Positions 50,894-59,913 of a DNA stretch of 64,000 bases are shown one piece after another (position 1 is the first letter of the stretch; each line of letters opens with the position of its first letter). Made by a program: the position numbers and the translations under genes. Origin of the DNA: Ferrovibrio sp965278975 (GTDB lineage Bacteria; Pseudomonadota; Alphaproteobacteria; Ferrovibrionales; Ferrovibrionaceae); assembly GCF_965278975.1 (NCBI RefSeq), contig NZ_OZ257126.1, positions 1,984,001-2,048,000 of the forward strand, given 5' to 3'. The notes under the pieces are model-generated. The model saw only the letters and a program-made list of their open reading frames with translations. It was not told where the DNA came from and searched no databases.

Positions 50894-51382
50894 ATGTCCC
50901 ATGTCATGACCATGATGCGTCAGCGCTGGATACCATCACTGTTCTTCCTTGGCTTCTTCATCGTGATCGCGGTCAACGCGGTGCTGATCGTCTCCGCGAC
51001 CAGGACTTTCAGCGGCCTGGTGGTGGAGCATCCCTACAAGAAGGGTGTCGAATACACCCGCATGCAGGCGGAGTTGACCGCCCAGCGCGCGCTGCATTGG
51101 AACTACCGCCTGGTTTCGCGGCAGGCAGAAGATGGCCGTGTCGAACTGGCGCTTGTCTGGTCGGATGCTGCCGGCAAGCCGCTGCAGAGCCTTGATGTGT
51201 CGATCGAATTGTCGCGGCCGGTAGAGAACCAGACGGCACAGAGCCTGCGGCTGAGCGAGGCTGCGCCCGGCGAATATCGCGGCAGTATCACGCTGCCGCG
51301 CAATGGCCTCTGGGATATCCGCTTCCTCGCCCGGCGGGGTGACGACAGCTTCATTGGCGCCGAGCGTCTGACGGTGCGGTAA
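50894..51382 (+). CDS. ccoH: cbb3 oxidase assembly protein CcoH (FixH)
   Basis: This 162-residue FixH-type protein has one N-terminal helix (about 12-33) and a periplasmic domain. It is needed for assembly of the cbb3 oxidase. It starts 7 bp after ccoG, and its stop overlaps the ccoI start by one base. Confidence 0.92.
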   Translation: MSHVMTMMRQRWIPSLFFLGFFIVIAVNAVLIVSATRTFSGLVVEHPYKKGVEYTRMQAELTAQRALHWNYRLVSRQAEDGRVELALVWSDAAGKPLQSLDVSIELSRPVENQTAQSLRLSEAAPGEYRGSITLPRNGLWDIRFLARRGDDSFIGAERLTVR

Positions 51383-53772
51383 TGACTGTTTCCGCGCTGC
51401 CATCGCCGGAAATATGCACACTGCCAGCACGCACGGGTGCGGCGGCTGCTTGCCTGCATTGCGGCGCACCGGCCAGGGCGGGCGAGACATTCTGCTGCAC
51501 GGGTTGCAGTGGCGCCTATGCCCTGATCAAGGGGCTGGGCCTGGATCAGTATTACCGCATGCGCAGCAATGCCGCGCCGGTTGGTGATGATGGCGACGTC
51601 CAGGTCGATTGGCGTGAATTTGTCGAAAGCCTGCCGGATGGTGCCTGGCGGCTGACTTTGCTGGTCGGCGACATGCATTGTGCGGCCTGCCTGTGGCTGA
51701 TCGAGCGGGCCTTGCGCGCCGATCCTGCCGTGCGGCGGGCACAGCTTTTGGGTGTTAGCCAGCGCCTTGTCCTCGAATGGCGCGGCGAAGCCGTCATGGC
51801 CAACGACCTTGCCGCCAAGCTGCACCGGCTTGGCTATCGTTGCTTGCCGGCAGAGGCAGCCGCACTCGACGAGGAAACCGCGGCCAGTGAAAAGGGTTTG
51901 CTGCGCGCCATGGCCGTGGCCGGTTTCGCCGCCGCCAATATCATGCTGTTCTCGGTTTCGGTCTGGTCCGGCCATTTCAACGGGATGGAGCCGGCGACGC
52001 GGGACCTGTTCCACGCCATCTCCGGCGTGATTGCGATTCCAGCCATTGCCTATGCCGGCCAGCCTTTCTTCCGCTCTGCCTGGCAGGCTGTGCGTCATGG
52101 CCGCACCAATATGGATGTGCCGATTTCCATCGGCATCACCCTGGCCACCTTGGTCAGTATCGCGGAATTCATCCGCTCCGGCCCGCATGCCTATTTCGAT
52201 GCGGCAATAACCCTGCTGTTCTTCCTGCTGATCGGGCGTTACCTGGATCAGCGCGCGCGCGGCTATGCCCGCCGCACCGCACAGCAGCTGCTTGCTTTCA
52301 GTACCCGGCCAGTGGCGGTGCAGACCGCCGATGGCGTGGTGCATCGCCCGGCGCAGCGTGTCGCCTGCGGTGAAACCGTGCTGGTGGCGGCCGGCGAGCG
52401 TATCGGTGTTGATGGCGAGGTGCTGTCCGGCATCTCCACGCTGGATAACAGCCTGCTCACCGGTGAGAGTCTGCCGCTTGCCGTGGCACCCGGCGGCATG
52501 GTGCATGCCGGCGCTGTGAACATTGATGGACCACTCAGTCTGCGGGTCACGGCTACCGGCCCGGCGACGCTGATCGGCGAGATGACGCGGCTGCTTGAAG
52601 CTGCCGAACAGGGCCGCAGCCAGTTCGTGCGGCTGGCAGAGACCGTGTCGCGCTGGTATGCGCCGGTGGTGCATCTTACCGCCATTCTCAGTTTCATCGG
52701 CTGGATGACGATTGGCGGCGCCGATTGGCGTGCTGCGCTGCTGATTGCCGCCGCAGTGCTAATCATCACTTGTCCCTGCGCCCTGGCGCTGGCGGTACCG
52801 GTGGTGCAGGTGGCGGCCAGCAGCCGCCTGATGAAAGCCGGTATCCTGCTGAAATCCGCCACGGCACTCGAACGTGCCGCCGCTATTGATACCGTGGTGT
52901 TCGACAAGACCGGCACGCTGACCCTCGGCGAGCCGCGCCTGCTACCGCCGGATGCCGAAGGCAGCGCATTGCTGCCCCTGGCTGCCAGCCTGGCGGCGCG
53001 CAGCCGGCATCCGCTCTGCCGTGCGCTGCTGGCCGCCTGCGACACCTATAAACCAAGCGATGCAGCCCGCGAGATGCCGGGCCAGGGCATGCTGCTGGAG
53101 ACCGAAGCCGGTGAATACCGCCTGGGCAATGCGCGTTTCACCGGGCAAGGCAGTGATGAAACGGATGGGTGCAGTTCGCTCTGGTTCACCGCACCCGGCC
53201 ATGCGCCGTATCGCTTCCGCTTCCAGGATGATCTGCGCCCTGATGCAGGCCGGGTGATCGCTGAATTGCAGCGCCAGGGCCGGCAGGTGGTGATCCTCTC
53301 CGGTGATCATGCCGGATCGGTGCGCCGGGCTGCAGAGATGCTGGGCATCGCCGAATGGCAGGCCGGCATCGATCCCGCAGGCAAGGCAGCCGTCATCGCG
53401 GCGATGAAGGAGCGGGGCCGCAAGGTGCTCATGGTTGGCGATGGCCTCAACGATACGGTGGCCCTGGCTGTCGCCGATGCGTCGCTGTCACCATCTTCCG
53501 CGCTCGGCATTGCGCAGAATGTGGCCGACGCGGTGTTCCAGGGGAAGAGGCTCGGCGCTGTGCTGCTGTTCCTGGATGTGGCGCAGGCCTGCCGCCGGCT
53601 GTCGATACAGAATCTGGCGCTTGCCCTGGGCTACAATCTGTTTGCCGTGCCGCTGGCCATCGTCGGTCTTGTCACACCGCTGATTGCAGCCATCGCGATG
53701 TCGAGCTCGTCGCTGCTGGTCGTGCTGAATGCATTGCGGCTTGGCGCTGCGGTGAGGAAGGAAATGCCATGA
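51382..53772 (+). CDS. ccoI: Copper-translocating P1B-type ATPase CcoI
   Basis: CcoI exports copper to the periplasm for insertion into the oxidase. The 796 residues have an N-terminal zinc-ribbon-like Cys cluster (CLHCGAPARAGETFCCTGC), a heavy-metal domain with MHCAACLWL, eight helices with the CPCALALAVP metal motif, the DKTGTLTLGEP phosphorylation site and VGDGLNDTVAL. The TAATG junction couples it to ccoH. The FixI-type N-terminus and the context separate it from CopA. Confidence 0.95.
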   Translation: MTVSALPSPEICTLPARTGAAAACLHCGAPARAGETFCCTGCSGAYALIKGLGLDQYYRMRSNAAPVGDDGDVQVDWREFVESLPDGAWRLTLLVGDMHCAACLWLIERALRADPAVRRAQLLGVSQRLVLEWRGEAVMANDLAAKLHRLGYRCLPAEAAALDEETAASEKGLLRAMAVAGFAAANIMLFSVSVWSGHFNGMEPATRDLFHAISGVIAIPAIAYAGQPFFRSAWQAVRHGRTNMDVPISIGITLATLVSIAEFIRSGPHAYFDAAITLLFFLLIGRYLDQRARGYARRTAQQLLAFSTRPVAVQTADGVVHRPAQRVACGETVLVAAGERIGVDGEVLSGISTLDNSLLTGESLPLAVAPGGMVHAGAVNIDGPLSLRVTATGPATLIGEMTRLLEAAEQGRSQFVRLAETVSRWYAPVVHLTAILSFIGWMTIGGADWRAALLIAAAVLIITCPCALALAVPVVQVAASSRLMKAGILLKSATALERAAAIDTVVFDKTGTLTLGEPRLLPPDAEGSALLPLAASLAARSRHPLCRALLAACDTYKPSDAAREMPGQGMLLETEAGEYRLGNARFTGQGSDETDGCSSLWFTAPGHAPYRFRFQDDLRPDAGRVIAELQRQGRQVVILSGDHAGSVRRAAEMLGIAEWQAGIDPAGKAAVIAAMKERGRKVLMVGDGLNDTVALAVADASLSPSSALGIAQNVADAVFQGKRLGAVLLFLDVAQACRRLSIQNLALALGYNLFAVPLAIVGLVTPLIAAIAMSSSSLLVVLNALRLGAAVRKEMP

Positions 53773-53942
53773 CCATCCTGCTGCTGCTGATTCCGGTGGC
53801 GATCTTTCTAGGCGGCCTGGGCATGGCCTGCTTCATCTGGGCGCTGAATTCCGGGCAGTTCGAGGATCTCAACACGGCAGGCAACCGCATCCTGTTCGAT
53901 GATGCCGATGCCGCATTGCGTGAACGTAACAAAGGAGAATGA
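53769..53942 (+). CDS. ccoS: cbb3 oxidase assembly protein CcoS
   Basis: This 57-residue single-helix protein (MTILLLLIPVAIFLGGLGMA) has the CcoS signature FIWALNSGQFEDL near the end. CcoS is needed for cofactor insertion. It overlaps ccoI by four bases (ATGA). Confidence 0.92.
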   Translation: MTILLLLIPVAIFLGGLGMACFIWALNSGQFEDLNTAGNRILFDDADAALRERNKGE

Positions 53943-53944
53943 CG

Positions 53945-54136
53945 ATGGAAGATCTGATCGGTTACTGGGTGATGTCGGCGCTGTCGGTGCTGCTTGGCAT
54001 TGTCGGCATTGTTCTGGCCGTGGGGGCCACGGACGATGCCATGCAGGCTTTCGGTCTCGGCCTGGCTGCCTTCGCGGTATTCTTCTGCTACTTTGCGATC
54101 AACCGCACCCACTCGCTGGGTGGCAAGGGGCATTAA
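53945..54136 (+). CDS. 63-residue two-helix membrane protein after ccoS
   Basis: An unrecognised small protein ends the cco operon. It has two hydrophobic helices (about 8-28 and 36-54) and a charged C-terminus, RTHSLGGKGH. AAAGGAG at 53931-53937 fits ATG 53945 better than ATG 53939, which overlaps the ccoS stop. Its place suggests a role with the oxidase, but no function is known to me. Confidence 0.7.
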   Translation: MEDLIGYWVMSALSVLLGIVGIVLAVGATDDAMQAFGLGLAAFAVFFCYFAINRTHSLGGKGH

Positions 54137-54503
54137 GTATCTGCCGTCCGCCTTCGCCCGATGCTGGGTGTGGGCGTTACACGCTTGATTTGATCAATCG
54201 CCGGCAGAATGCCGGGCAATGCTCGCGACAAAGCCCGGTCGCCAGTTCGCCATGAAAATCGCGACCGGCCGCACCAGCAAGAAGCTGGATGCCAAACTGG
54301 CGTAAAGCATCATCGACAATGGCCGCAACACCGGCCTGCCGGCAGTCAAATGCCGCAGCCAGCGCATGTTCATCGTGCGTTGAGGTGAAATCGGCGGATT
54401 CATCGCCATACGCGCGCTGTCGCTACGCGATATCGCGGTGTGCTGCACTGCGGCGCATTCTTGTTAGAATTTTGTGTTTGACCTAACGCGGCCTTGAAGC
54501 CAA
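54137..54503. other. Non-coding region after the cco cluster, possible gene remnant
   Basis: No intact gene is seen. On the minus strand from about 54410 down to 54190 one frame reads protein-like (HALAAAFDCRQAGVAAIVDD, then ALRQFGIQLLAGAAGRDF) with a GC-rich third-position pattern, but it has stops at the left and no clear start. I do not recognise it. It may be the relic of a lost gene. Confidence 0.35.
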
Positions 54504-54519
54504 CCTAACAATAGTTAGG
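54504..54519. promoter_or_regulatory. Candidate operator of the TetR gene
   Basis: CCTAACAATAGTTAGG has perfect 6-bp arms around four bases and lies 18 bp before the TetR ATG. A further CCTAAC (54482-54487) and a GTTAG (54463-54467) occur just upstream. Such a site fits autoregulation by the TetR protein and probably control of the operon that follows. Confidence 0.72.
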
Positions 54520-54537
54520 GATGGAGATGGCCTCAGC

Positions 54538-55188
54538 ATGAACGCACAGGGCAAGATAGCGAAGGTGAAGGCGCCGCCGGAAAACGCGCGCAAGCACATC
54601 CTCGATGCTGCTGCCAAGCTGTTTGCCGAACATGGCTATGTAGCCACCACGATGCGCGATATCGCGCAGGAAACCGGGATAAAAGCCGGCAGCATCTATT
54701 ATCACTTCGCGGCCAAGGAGCAGTTGCTCGACGAAGTGATGCGGATCGGCGTCGAGCGCGTGTTCGATCAGGTGAAGGTTGCCGTGAACAGCCTGCCGCC
54801 CGGCAGCAGCGTACGCGACAAGCTCGCGGCGGCAATCCACGCACATCTCTTCTCGGCGCTCGCGCTCGGTCATTACACCAAGGTGAACATCCGCTGCACC
54901 AATACACTGCCGGAAGCGATCCGCCAGCATTACAAGCGCACCCGCCGGCCCTACGAGCGCTATTGGCGTCAGCTTATCCAGGCGGGTGTCGATAATGGCG
55001 AGATCGAGCCGAGCCAGGACAGCCTGTCCTACAGCCTCTACATCTTCGGCTTTATGAACTGGACCATCGAGTGGTACCGCGAGGGCAAGTTCGACCTCGA
55101 GGAGGTTTCGCGCCGCTACGCCGATACCCTGTTTGACGGGATTGGCCGGCGCGCATCACCCGGCACCGGGAAGCCGGCAGCAAAATAA
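54538..55188 (+). CDS. TetR family transcriptional regulator
   Basis: This 216-residue regulator has an N-terminal TetR DNA-binding domain (about 17-65, with GYVATTMRDIAQETGIKAGS and IYYHFAAKEQLL) and a helical ligand domain resembling those that bind acyl-CoA esters. It is 41 bp before the TRAP transporter genes on the same strand. It most likely senses the CoA thioester formed by the acyl-CoA synthetase downstream; that is inference. Confidence 0.9.
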   Translation: MNAQGKIAKVKAPPENARKHILDAAAKLFAEHGYVATTMRDIAQETGIKAGSIYYHFAAKEQLLDEVMRIGVERVFDQVKVAVNSLPPGSSVRDKLAAAIHAHLFSALALGHYTKVNIRCTNTLPEAIRQHYKRTRRPYERYWRQLIQAGVDNGEIEPSQDSLSYSLYIFGFMNWTIEWYREGKFDLEEVSRRYADTLFDGIGRRASPGTGKPAAK

Positions 55189-55229
55189 CAAGAGCGCAAC
55201 AGAACCAAGAAACAAAACTGGAGGAAACC

Positions 55230-56324
55230 ATGAAGCGTCTCGTTCTTCGCATGCTGCCCCTGGCAGCGGCGGCCCTGGCAAGTTTCGGTTATCACGGCGA
55301 GGCCCAGGCGCAGCGCAAGCTGGTCTATGCCACCTATCTGACCGACGTCTATGCCGTCACCCGTGCCGACAAATGGTTCATGGGCGAGGTGGAGAAGCGC
55401 ACCAATGGCAAGGTGAAATTCGAAACCTATTTCGGCGGCGCGCTGCTCAAGGCTTCCGACGTGATGCCTGGCATCAGCGGCGGCGCAGCCGATATTGGCA
55501 TGGGTGCGCCAACCGCCTATAATCGCAAGAACTATCCGCTCAGCCAGGTGACGCTGCCATTCACCACGGATCGCGTGGATACCGCCACCCGCGCCTTCAC
55601 GGAGCTTTATGGCGCCAATGCGGCACTGCGCAAGGAATTCGAGAGCAAGAATCTGCGGCTGCTCTACGCCATGGGCTTCGGCGAAAACACCATCTGGTCG
55701 AACAAGCCGCTGCTCAAGCCTGCCGATATCAAAGGGATCAAAGTGCGCGCCGTGCTCGGCATCGGCGATGCGCTGAACAAGCTTGGTGCCTCTACGTTGG
55801 CGATTCCGTGGCCGGATGCGGTGGAAGGCATGCAACGCGGCGTGGTCGATGCCATGTCGGGTGCGCCATTCGATACCGGCGTCGATTCCGGCCTGCATGA
55901 AGTGGCGAAATACGCTAGCGATATCGGCCGCATGGGTGTCTATGCCATGGCGTTGACGGCGGTCAGCGTAAAAACCTTCAACAGCTTGGATGCCGACACC
56001 CAGAAGGTGATGCTCGATGTCGCCAAGGAAGTGCCGGAGCAATACCTGAAATTCGTCGATGAGGTCTTTGACTCGGCGGCAAAGAAAGTGGCCGCGCGGG
56101 TTGCTTCCGGCCAGTTGCAGGTTTCCAGCTTCAGCGATGCCGATACCAAGGCGCTGCGCGACACCATTGGCAGCGACTTGTGGAAGGAATGGTACGCGGT
56201 CGCCAAGGAGGCTGGTGTTGATGGCAAGGCGCTGCTCGATCAGTACCTGGCCCTGGTGGACAAGCATAACAAGAATTCGACGCATAAGCCGGGCCTGACC
56301 CGTGTCATGGCGGCGAAACCCTGA
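55230..56324 (+). CDS. dctP: TRAP transporter substrate-binding protein DctP
   Basis: This 364-residue periplasmic receptor begins with a signal peptide (MKRLVLRMLPLAAAALASFG, cut after AQA). It belongs to the TRAP DctP family, which binds carboxylic acids. GIKVRAVLGIGDALNKLGAS carries the conserved Arg region that holds the substrate carboxylate. A strong GGAGG ribosome binding site precedes the ATG. The ligand is unknown. Confidence 0.9.
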   Translation: MKRLVLRMLPLAAAALASFGYHGEAQAQRKLVYATYLTDVYAVTRADKWFMGEVEKRTNGKVKFETYFGGALLKASDVMPGISGGAADIGMGAPTAYNRKNYPLSQVTLPFTTDRVDTATRAFTELYGANAALRKEFESKNLRLLYAMGFGENTIWSNKPLLKPADIKGIKVRAVLGIGDALNKLGASTLAIPWPDAVEGMQRGVVDAMSGAPFDTGVDSGLHEVAKYASDIGRMGVYAMALTAVSVKTFNSLDADTQKVMLDVAKEVPEQYLKFVDEVFDSAAKKVAARVASGQLQVSSFSDADTKALRDTIGSDLWKEWYAVAKEAGVDGKALLDQYLALVDKHNKNSTHKPGLTRVMAAKP

Positions 56325-56384
56325 TGCTGCTGGCCGGTCGGCAGCAATGCCGGCCGGCCATTTCCTCACTCTGGAGTTCCCGCG

Positions 56385-56888
56385 ATGACGCAGCTGCTCA
56401 CCTGGGTATCGGGCGCCAACCGCTTGCTGGCGGTATGGTCCGGTTTTGCCACCGGCTTGATGATGGTGGCGATCCTGGCCGATGTATTCTGCCGCTCATT
56501 ACTCGGCTTCTCGATCCAGGGTGCCAGTGAACTGGCCGTGGTGATGCTGGTGACGTTGATTTTCTTCGGCCTTGGTGGCGCCCAGGCGGACAAGGCGAAT
56601 TTCAATGTCGATATTCTCACCCGCCTGCTGCCCGTGCGTTTGAACCACCTGCTCGGTTTCATTGCCATGCTGCTTTCTGCTCTTGCCATCGGTCTGCTTT
56701 GCTACTTCTCCTGGCTCAAGGCGGTGGCGTCGCTGCTGGAATGGGAGGTGGATTATGGCGTGGTGCCATTTCCGATCTGGCCGGCCCGGCTGCTGATTGC
56801 TTTTGGCTGGAGCACCTTGACGCTGCAACTGGCGCTTGAAGCACTCGACAGCCTGGGCCGTGCCGCGGCCGATAGCCGCGCCGCCTGA
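56385..56888 (+). CDS. dctQ: TRAP transporter small permease DctQ
   Basis: The 167-residue protein has four hydrophobic helices and the DctQ pattern SIQGASELAVVMLV, FFGLGGAQADKANFNVDILT. It joins the DctM permease in a sodium-driven importer of organic acids. It lies 60 bp after dctP. Confidence 0.9.
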   Translation: MTQLLTWVSGANRLLAVWSGFATGLMMVAILADVFCRSLLGFSIQGASELAVVMLVTLIFFGLGGAQADKANFNVDILTRLLPVRLNHLLGFIAMLLSALAIGLLCYFSWLKAVASLLEWEVDYGVVPFPIWPARLLIAFGWSTLTLQLALEALDSLGRAAADSRAA

Positions 56889-56925
56889 TCCCGCTCCATT
56901 AAACGCACCACGGAAAGATTTCACC

Positions 56926-58233
56926 ATGGATATCACCACCGCTGGCATCTTGATGGTTGCCTTCCTGGGTGTGCTGCTGCTGATCGGTACGCCAATCGGT
57001 CTGGCGCTGGCTATTTCCGGCATTTCCGGTCTGGCGATGACGCGCGGCTTCATGCCGCTCGAATTCCTGCTTTCCACCTTCACCTACTCATACACCGCCA
57101 ATCTTTCCTATATCGTCCTGCCGCTCTTCCTGTTCATGGGCCACATGGCCTTTGTCAGCGGCATATCGGAAAAAGCTTTCGCGGCCGCTGAAAAGCTGAT
57201 CGGCCATATCTCCGGCGGCCTTGCCATCGCCACCGTGTTCGGCTGCGCGGCCTTTGCCATGGTTTGTGGTTCCAGTGTCGCCACGGCCTCCACCATGGGC
57301 CGGGTCGCGATGCCGGAAATGCTCAAGCGCGGCTATGCGCCCCGGCTGGCTGCCGGCTGTGTCGCCGCTGGTGGTACGCTAGGTGTGCTGATTCCGCCGA
57401 GCGGTATTCTGGTGATCTATGCCATTGTCACCCAGGCTTCGCTGGTCGACCTGCTGCTTGCCGCCATCCTGCCCGGCCTGGTCACGGCGGCAATCTACGC
57501 GGTTGGCATCTGGGGCATCACGCAATGGAAGCCGGAACTGGCGCCGCGTGCCGAGCGACGCGAAAAGCTGGGCCTCAATGGTACGCTGGGTGTCATCTTC
57601 TCGTCCTGGGAAGTGATGCTGCTGTTCGCCGTGGTGATGGGCACCATCTATCTCGGCATCGCCACGCCGACTGAATCCGCCGCTGTCGGTGCGCTGATCG
57701 CATTGTTGATTGCCGCCCGCAGCAGCAAGAACCGCAAGCAGTTGCTGGCCGAAGGCCTGCGCGAAACCGGCTCGGCCACCGCTGCGATCTTCCTGCTGAT
57801 CATCGGTGCCGGCCTGTTCAGCCTTGGCCTGTCCACCACCCAGATCCCGACCCGCTTTGCCGCCTGGATGGTGTCATTCACCGATAACCGGCTGCTGCTG
57901 CTGCTGATCCTGCTGGTCCCGTACATCATCCTCGGCATGTTCGTGGATGGCATCTCGATGATCCTGCTCACCATGCCGATCGTCTATCCGGTGATCAAGC
58001 AGGCCGGTATCGATCCGATCTGGTTCGGCATCATCGTCACCAAGACGGTGGAGATCGGCTGCCTTACGCCGCCGGTCGGGTTGAACGCCTTCGTTGTCAA
58101 GAATGTCGCGCCATCGATACCACTCGGAGAAATTTTCCGTGGTTGCGGCTTCTTCATCCTGCTTGAAATCATCGTCATCGGGATACTCATCGTATTCCCC
58201 GAAATCACGACGGTGCTGCGTACTTCAATCTGA
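56926..58233 (+). CDS. dctM: TRAP transporter large permease DctM
   Basis: This 435-residue permease has about 12 helices with family segments LPLFLFMGHMAFVSG, AAFAMVCGSSVATASTMGRV and GCLTPPVGLNAFVVKN. It forms the channel of the TRAP importer with the preceding DctQ. Its C-terminus aligns with the remnant at 19983-20114. The stop overlaps an in-frame ATG of the next gene. Confidence 0.93.
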   Translation: MDITTAGILMVAFLGVLLLIGTPIGLALAISGISGLAMTRGFMPLEFLLSTFTYSYTANLSYIVLPLFLFMGHMAFVSGISEKAFAAAEKLIGHISGGLAIATVFGCAAFAMVCGSSVATASTMGRVAMPEMLKRGYAPRLAAGCVAAGGTLGVLIPPSGILVIYAIVTQASLVDLLLAAILPGLVTAAIYAVGIWGITQWKPELAPRAERREKLGLNGTLGVIFSSWEVMLLFAVVMGTIYLGIATPTESAAVGALIALLIAARSSKNRKQLLAEGLRETGSATAAIFLLIIGAGLFSLGLSTTQIPTRFAAWMVSFTDNRLLLLLILLVPYIILGMFVDGISMILLTMPIVYPVIKQAGIDPIWFGIIVTKTVEIGCLTPPVGLNAFVVKNVAPSIPLGEIFRGCGFFILLEIIVIGILIVFPEITTVLRTSI

Positions 58234-58250
58234 TGTCCGGGAGTGAAACC

Positions 58251-59891
58251 ATGTTCGGCAACGCCAAGACCTATGATGAAATCTACAACAACTTCCGCTG
58301 GCAGATTTCCGAGCGGTACAATATGGGCGTGGAGATTTGCGACCGCCATGCCGATGATCCGTCGCGGGTGGCGCTGATCTATGTCGATATCGACGGCTCG
58401 GTGAAGGAATATACCTTCCAGCAGATCAAGCGCTATTCGAACCAGCTCGGCAATGCGTTGCTCGGCCTTGGTCTGCAGCGTGGTGATCGGGTCGGTATCA
58501 TCCTGTCGCAACGGCCCGAGACCGCTATCACGCATACCGCCTGTTTCAAGACCGGCATCATCTCGCTGCCATTGTTCACCCAGTTCGGCCCAGATGGCCT
58601 GGTTTTCCGGCTGTCGAACAGTGAGGCCAAGGTGGTGGTGACCGATGGCGAGAACGTGCACAAGGTGTTGCAGATTCGCGATCAGTTGCCGTCATTGCGG
58701 CATATCATCGTGACCCAGCCGCAGGGGAAATCGCCTGATCTCGAATTCTGGGATCTGCTGTCGCGAGCTTCGGATCAGCTCACGCCGCTCGATACTCATG
58801 CCGAAGATCCGGCCATCATCATCTACACGTCAGGCACCACCGGTAATCCGAAAGGCGCCTTGCATGCTCACCGATTCCTTGCCGCGCACAAGCCGGCGAT
58901 TTCCTTCACCCATGATTTCTTCCCGCACAAGGGCGATTGCTTCTGGACCCCGGCGGATTGGGCCTGGGGTGGCGGTCTGTTCGATGCACTGTTCCCGAGC
59001 TGGCAATGCGGCATGCCGGTGGTGGCACACCGCTTCCGCAAATACGATCCAGAGCAGGCGTTGAAATTGATCGCCGATCATAATGTCCGCAATTCCTTCA
59101 TGCCGCCGACGGCATTGAAGATGATGCGTCAGGTGCCGAATCCGGGCCGCTTCAAGCTCAACATGCGCTCCATCGCCAGTGGCGGCGAGGCACTGGGGGC
59201 GGAGACCCTGGAATGGGGCCGCGAGGTATTCGGCCTGGTGATCAATGAATTCTGGGGCCAGACCGAGGCCAATCTGCTTACCGGCAATTGTGCCATCGTG
59301 ATGCCGGCGCGGGCTGGTTCTATGGGCCGGCCAATTCCCGGCCATCATGTCGAAGTGCTGGATGAAGATGGCAATATCCTGCCGCCCGGCAAGCCGGGTG
59401 TGCTGGCGGCGCGCGGGCCCGATCCGATCTTTTTTCTGGGCTATTGGAAGAACCCGGAAGGCACGGCGAAGAAATTCAAGGGCGATTGGCTGCTTACCGG
59501 CGATGTCGGCTACAAGGACGATGACGGTTATTTCTGGTTCCAGGGCCGCGACGACGACATCATTTCCAGCGGCGCCTACCGCATCGGCCCGACCGAGATC
59601 GAGGAATGTATCATGCGCCATCCGGCGGTGGCGCTGGTTGCGGTGGTTGGCAGCCCCGACAAGGTGCGCGGCGAGATCGTCAAGGCTTTCGTGAAACTGC
59701 GCGAAGGCGAGAATGGCAGCGATGACCTGATCCGGTCGATCCAGGAGCATGTGCGCAAGCATCTGGCGGCCTACCAGTATCCGCGCGAGATCGAGTTCGT
59801 CACCGACTTCCCGATGACCACCACCGGCAAGATTCTGCGCCGTACCCTGCGCGACCAGGATCGCGCCAAGAAACTGGCGGCGGCGCAGTAG
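58251..59891 (+). CDS. AMP-forming acyl-CoA synthetase
   Basis: This enzyme activates the imported acid to its CoA ester with ATP. From ATG 58251 (GGGAG eight bases upstream) it has 546 residues; ATG 58233, overlapping the dctM stop, is possible. YTSGTTGNPKGA binds ATP, GQTEANLL and GDVGYKDDDGYFWFQGRDDD follow, and the C-terminal Lys in TGKILRR is the adenylation lysine. It resembles medium-chain or aryl acid synthetases; the true acid is unknown. Confidence 0.9.
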   Translation: MFGNAKTYDEIYNNFRWQISERYNMGVEICDRHADDPSRVALIYVDIDGSVKEYTFQQIKRYSNQLGNALLGLGLQRGDRVGIILSQRPETAITHTACFKTGIISLPLFTQFGPDGLVFRLSNSEAKVVVTDGENVHKVLQIRDQLPSLRHIIVTQPQGKSPDLEFWDLLSRASDQLTPLDTHAEDPAIIIYTSGTTGNPKGALHAHRFLAAHKPAISFTHDFFPHKGDCFWTPADWAWGGGLFDALFPSWQCGMPVVAHRFRKYDPEQALKLIADHNVRNSFMPPTALKMMRQVPNPGRFKLNMRSIASGGEALGAETLEWGREVFGLVINEFWGQTEANLLTGNCAIVMPARAGSMGRPIPGHHVEVLDEDGNILPPGKPGVLAARGPDPIFFLGYWKNPEGTAKKFKGDWLLTGDVGYKDDDGYFWFQGRDDDIISSGAYRIGPTEIEECIMRHPAVALVAVVGSPDKVRGEIVKAFVKLREGENGSDDLIRSIQEHVRKHLAAYQYPREIEFVTDFPMTTTGKILRRTLRDQDRAKKLAAAQ

Positions 59892-59913
59892 GCGCCAGAA
59901 AGGGAGCGTACGC

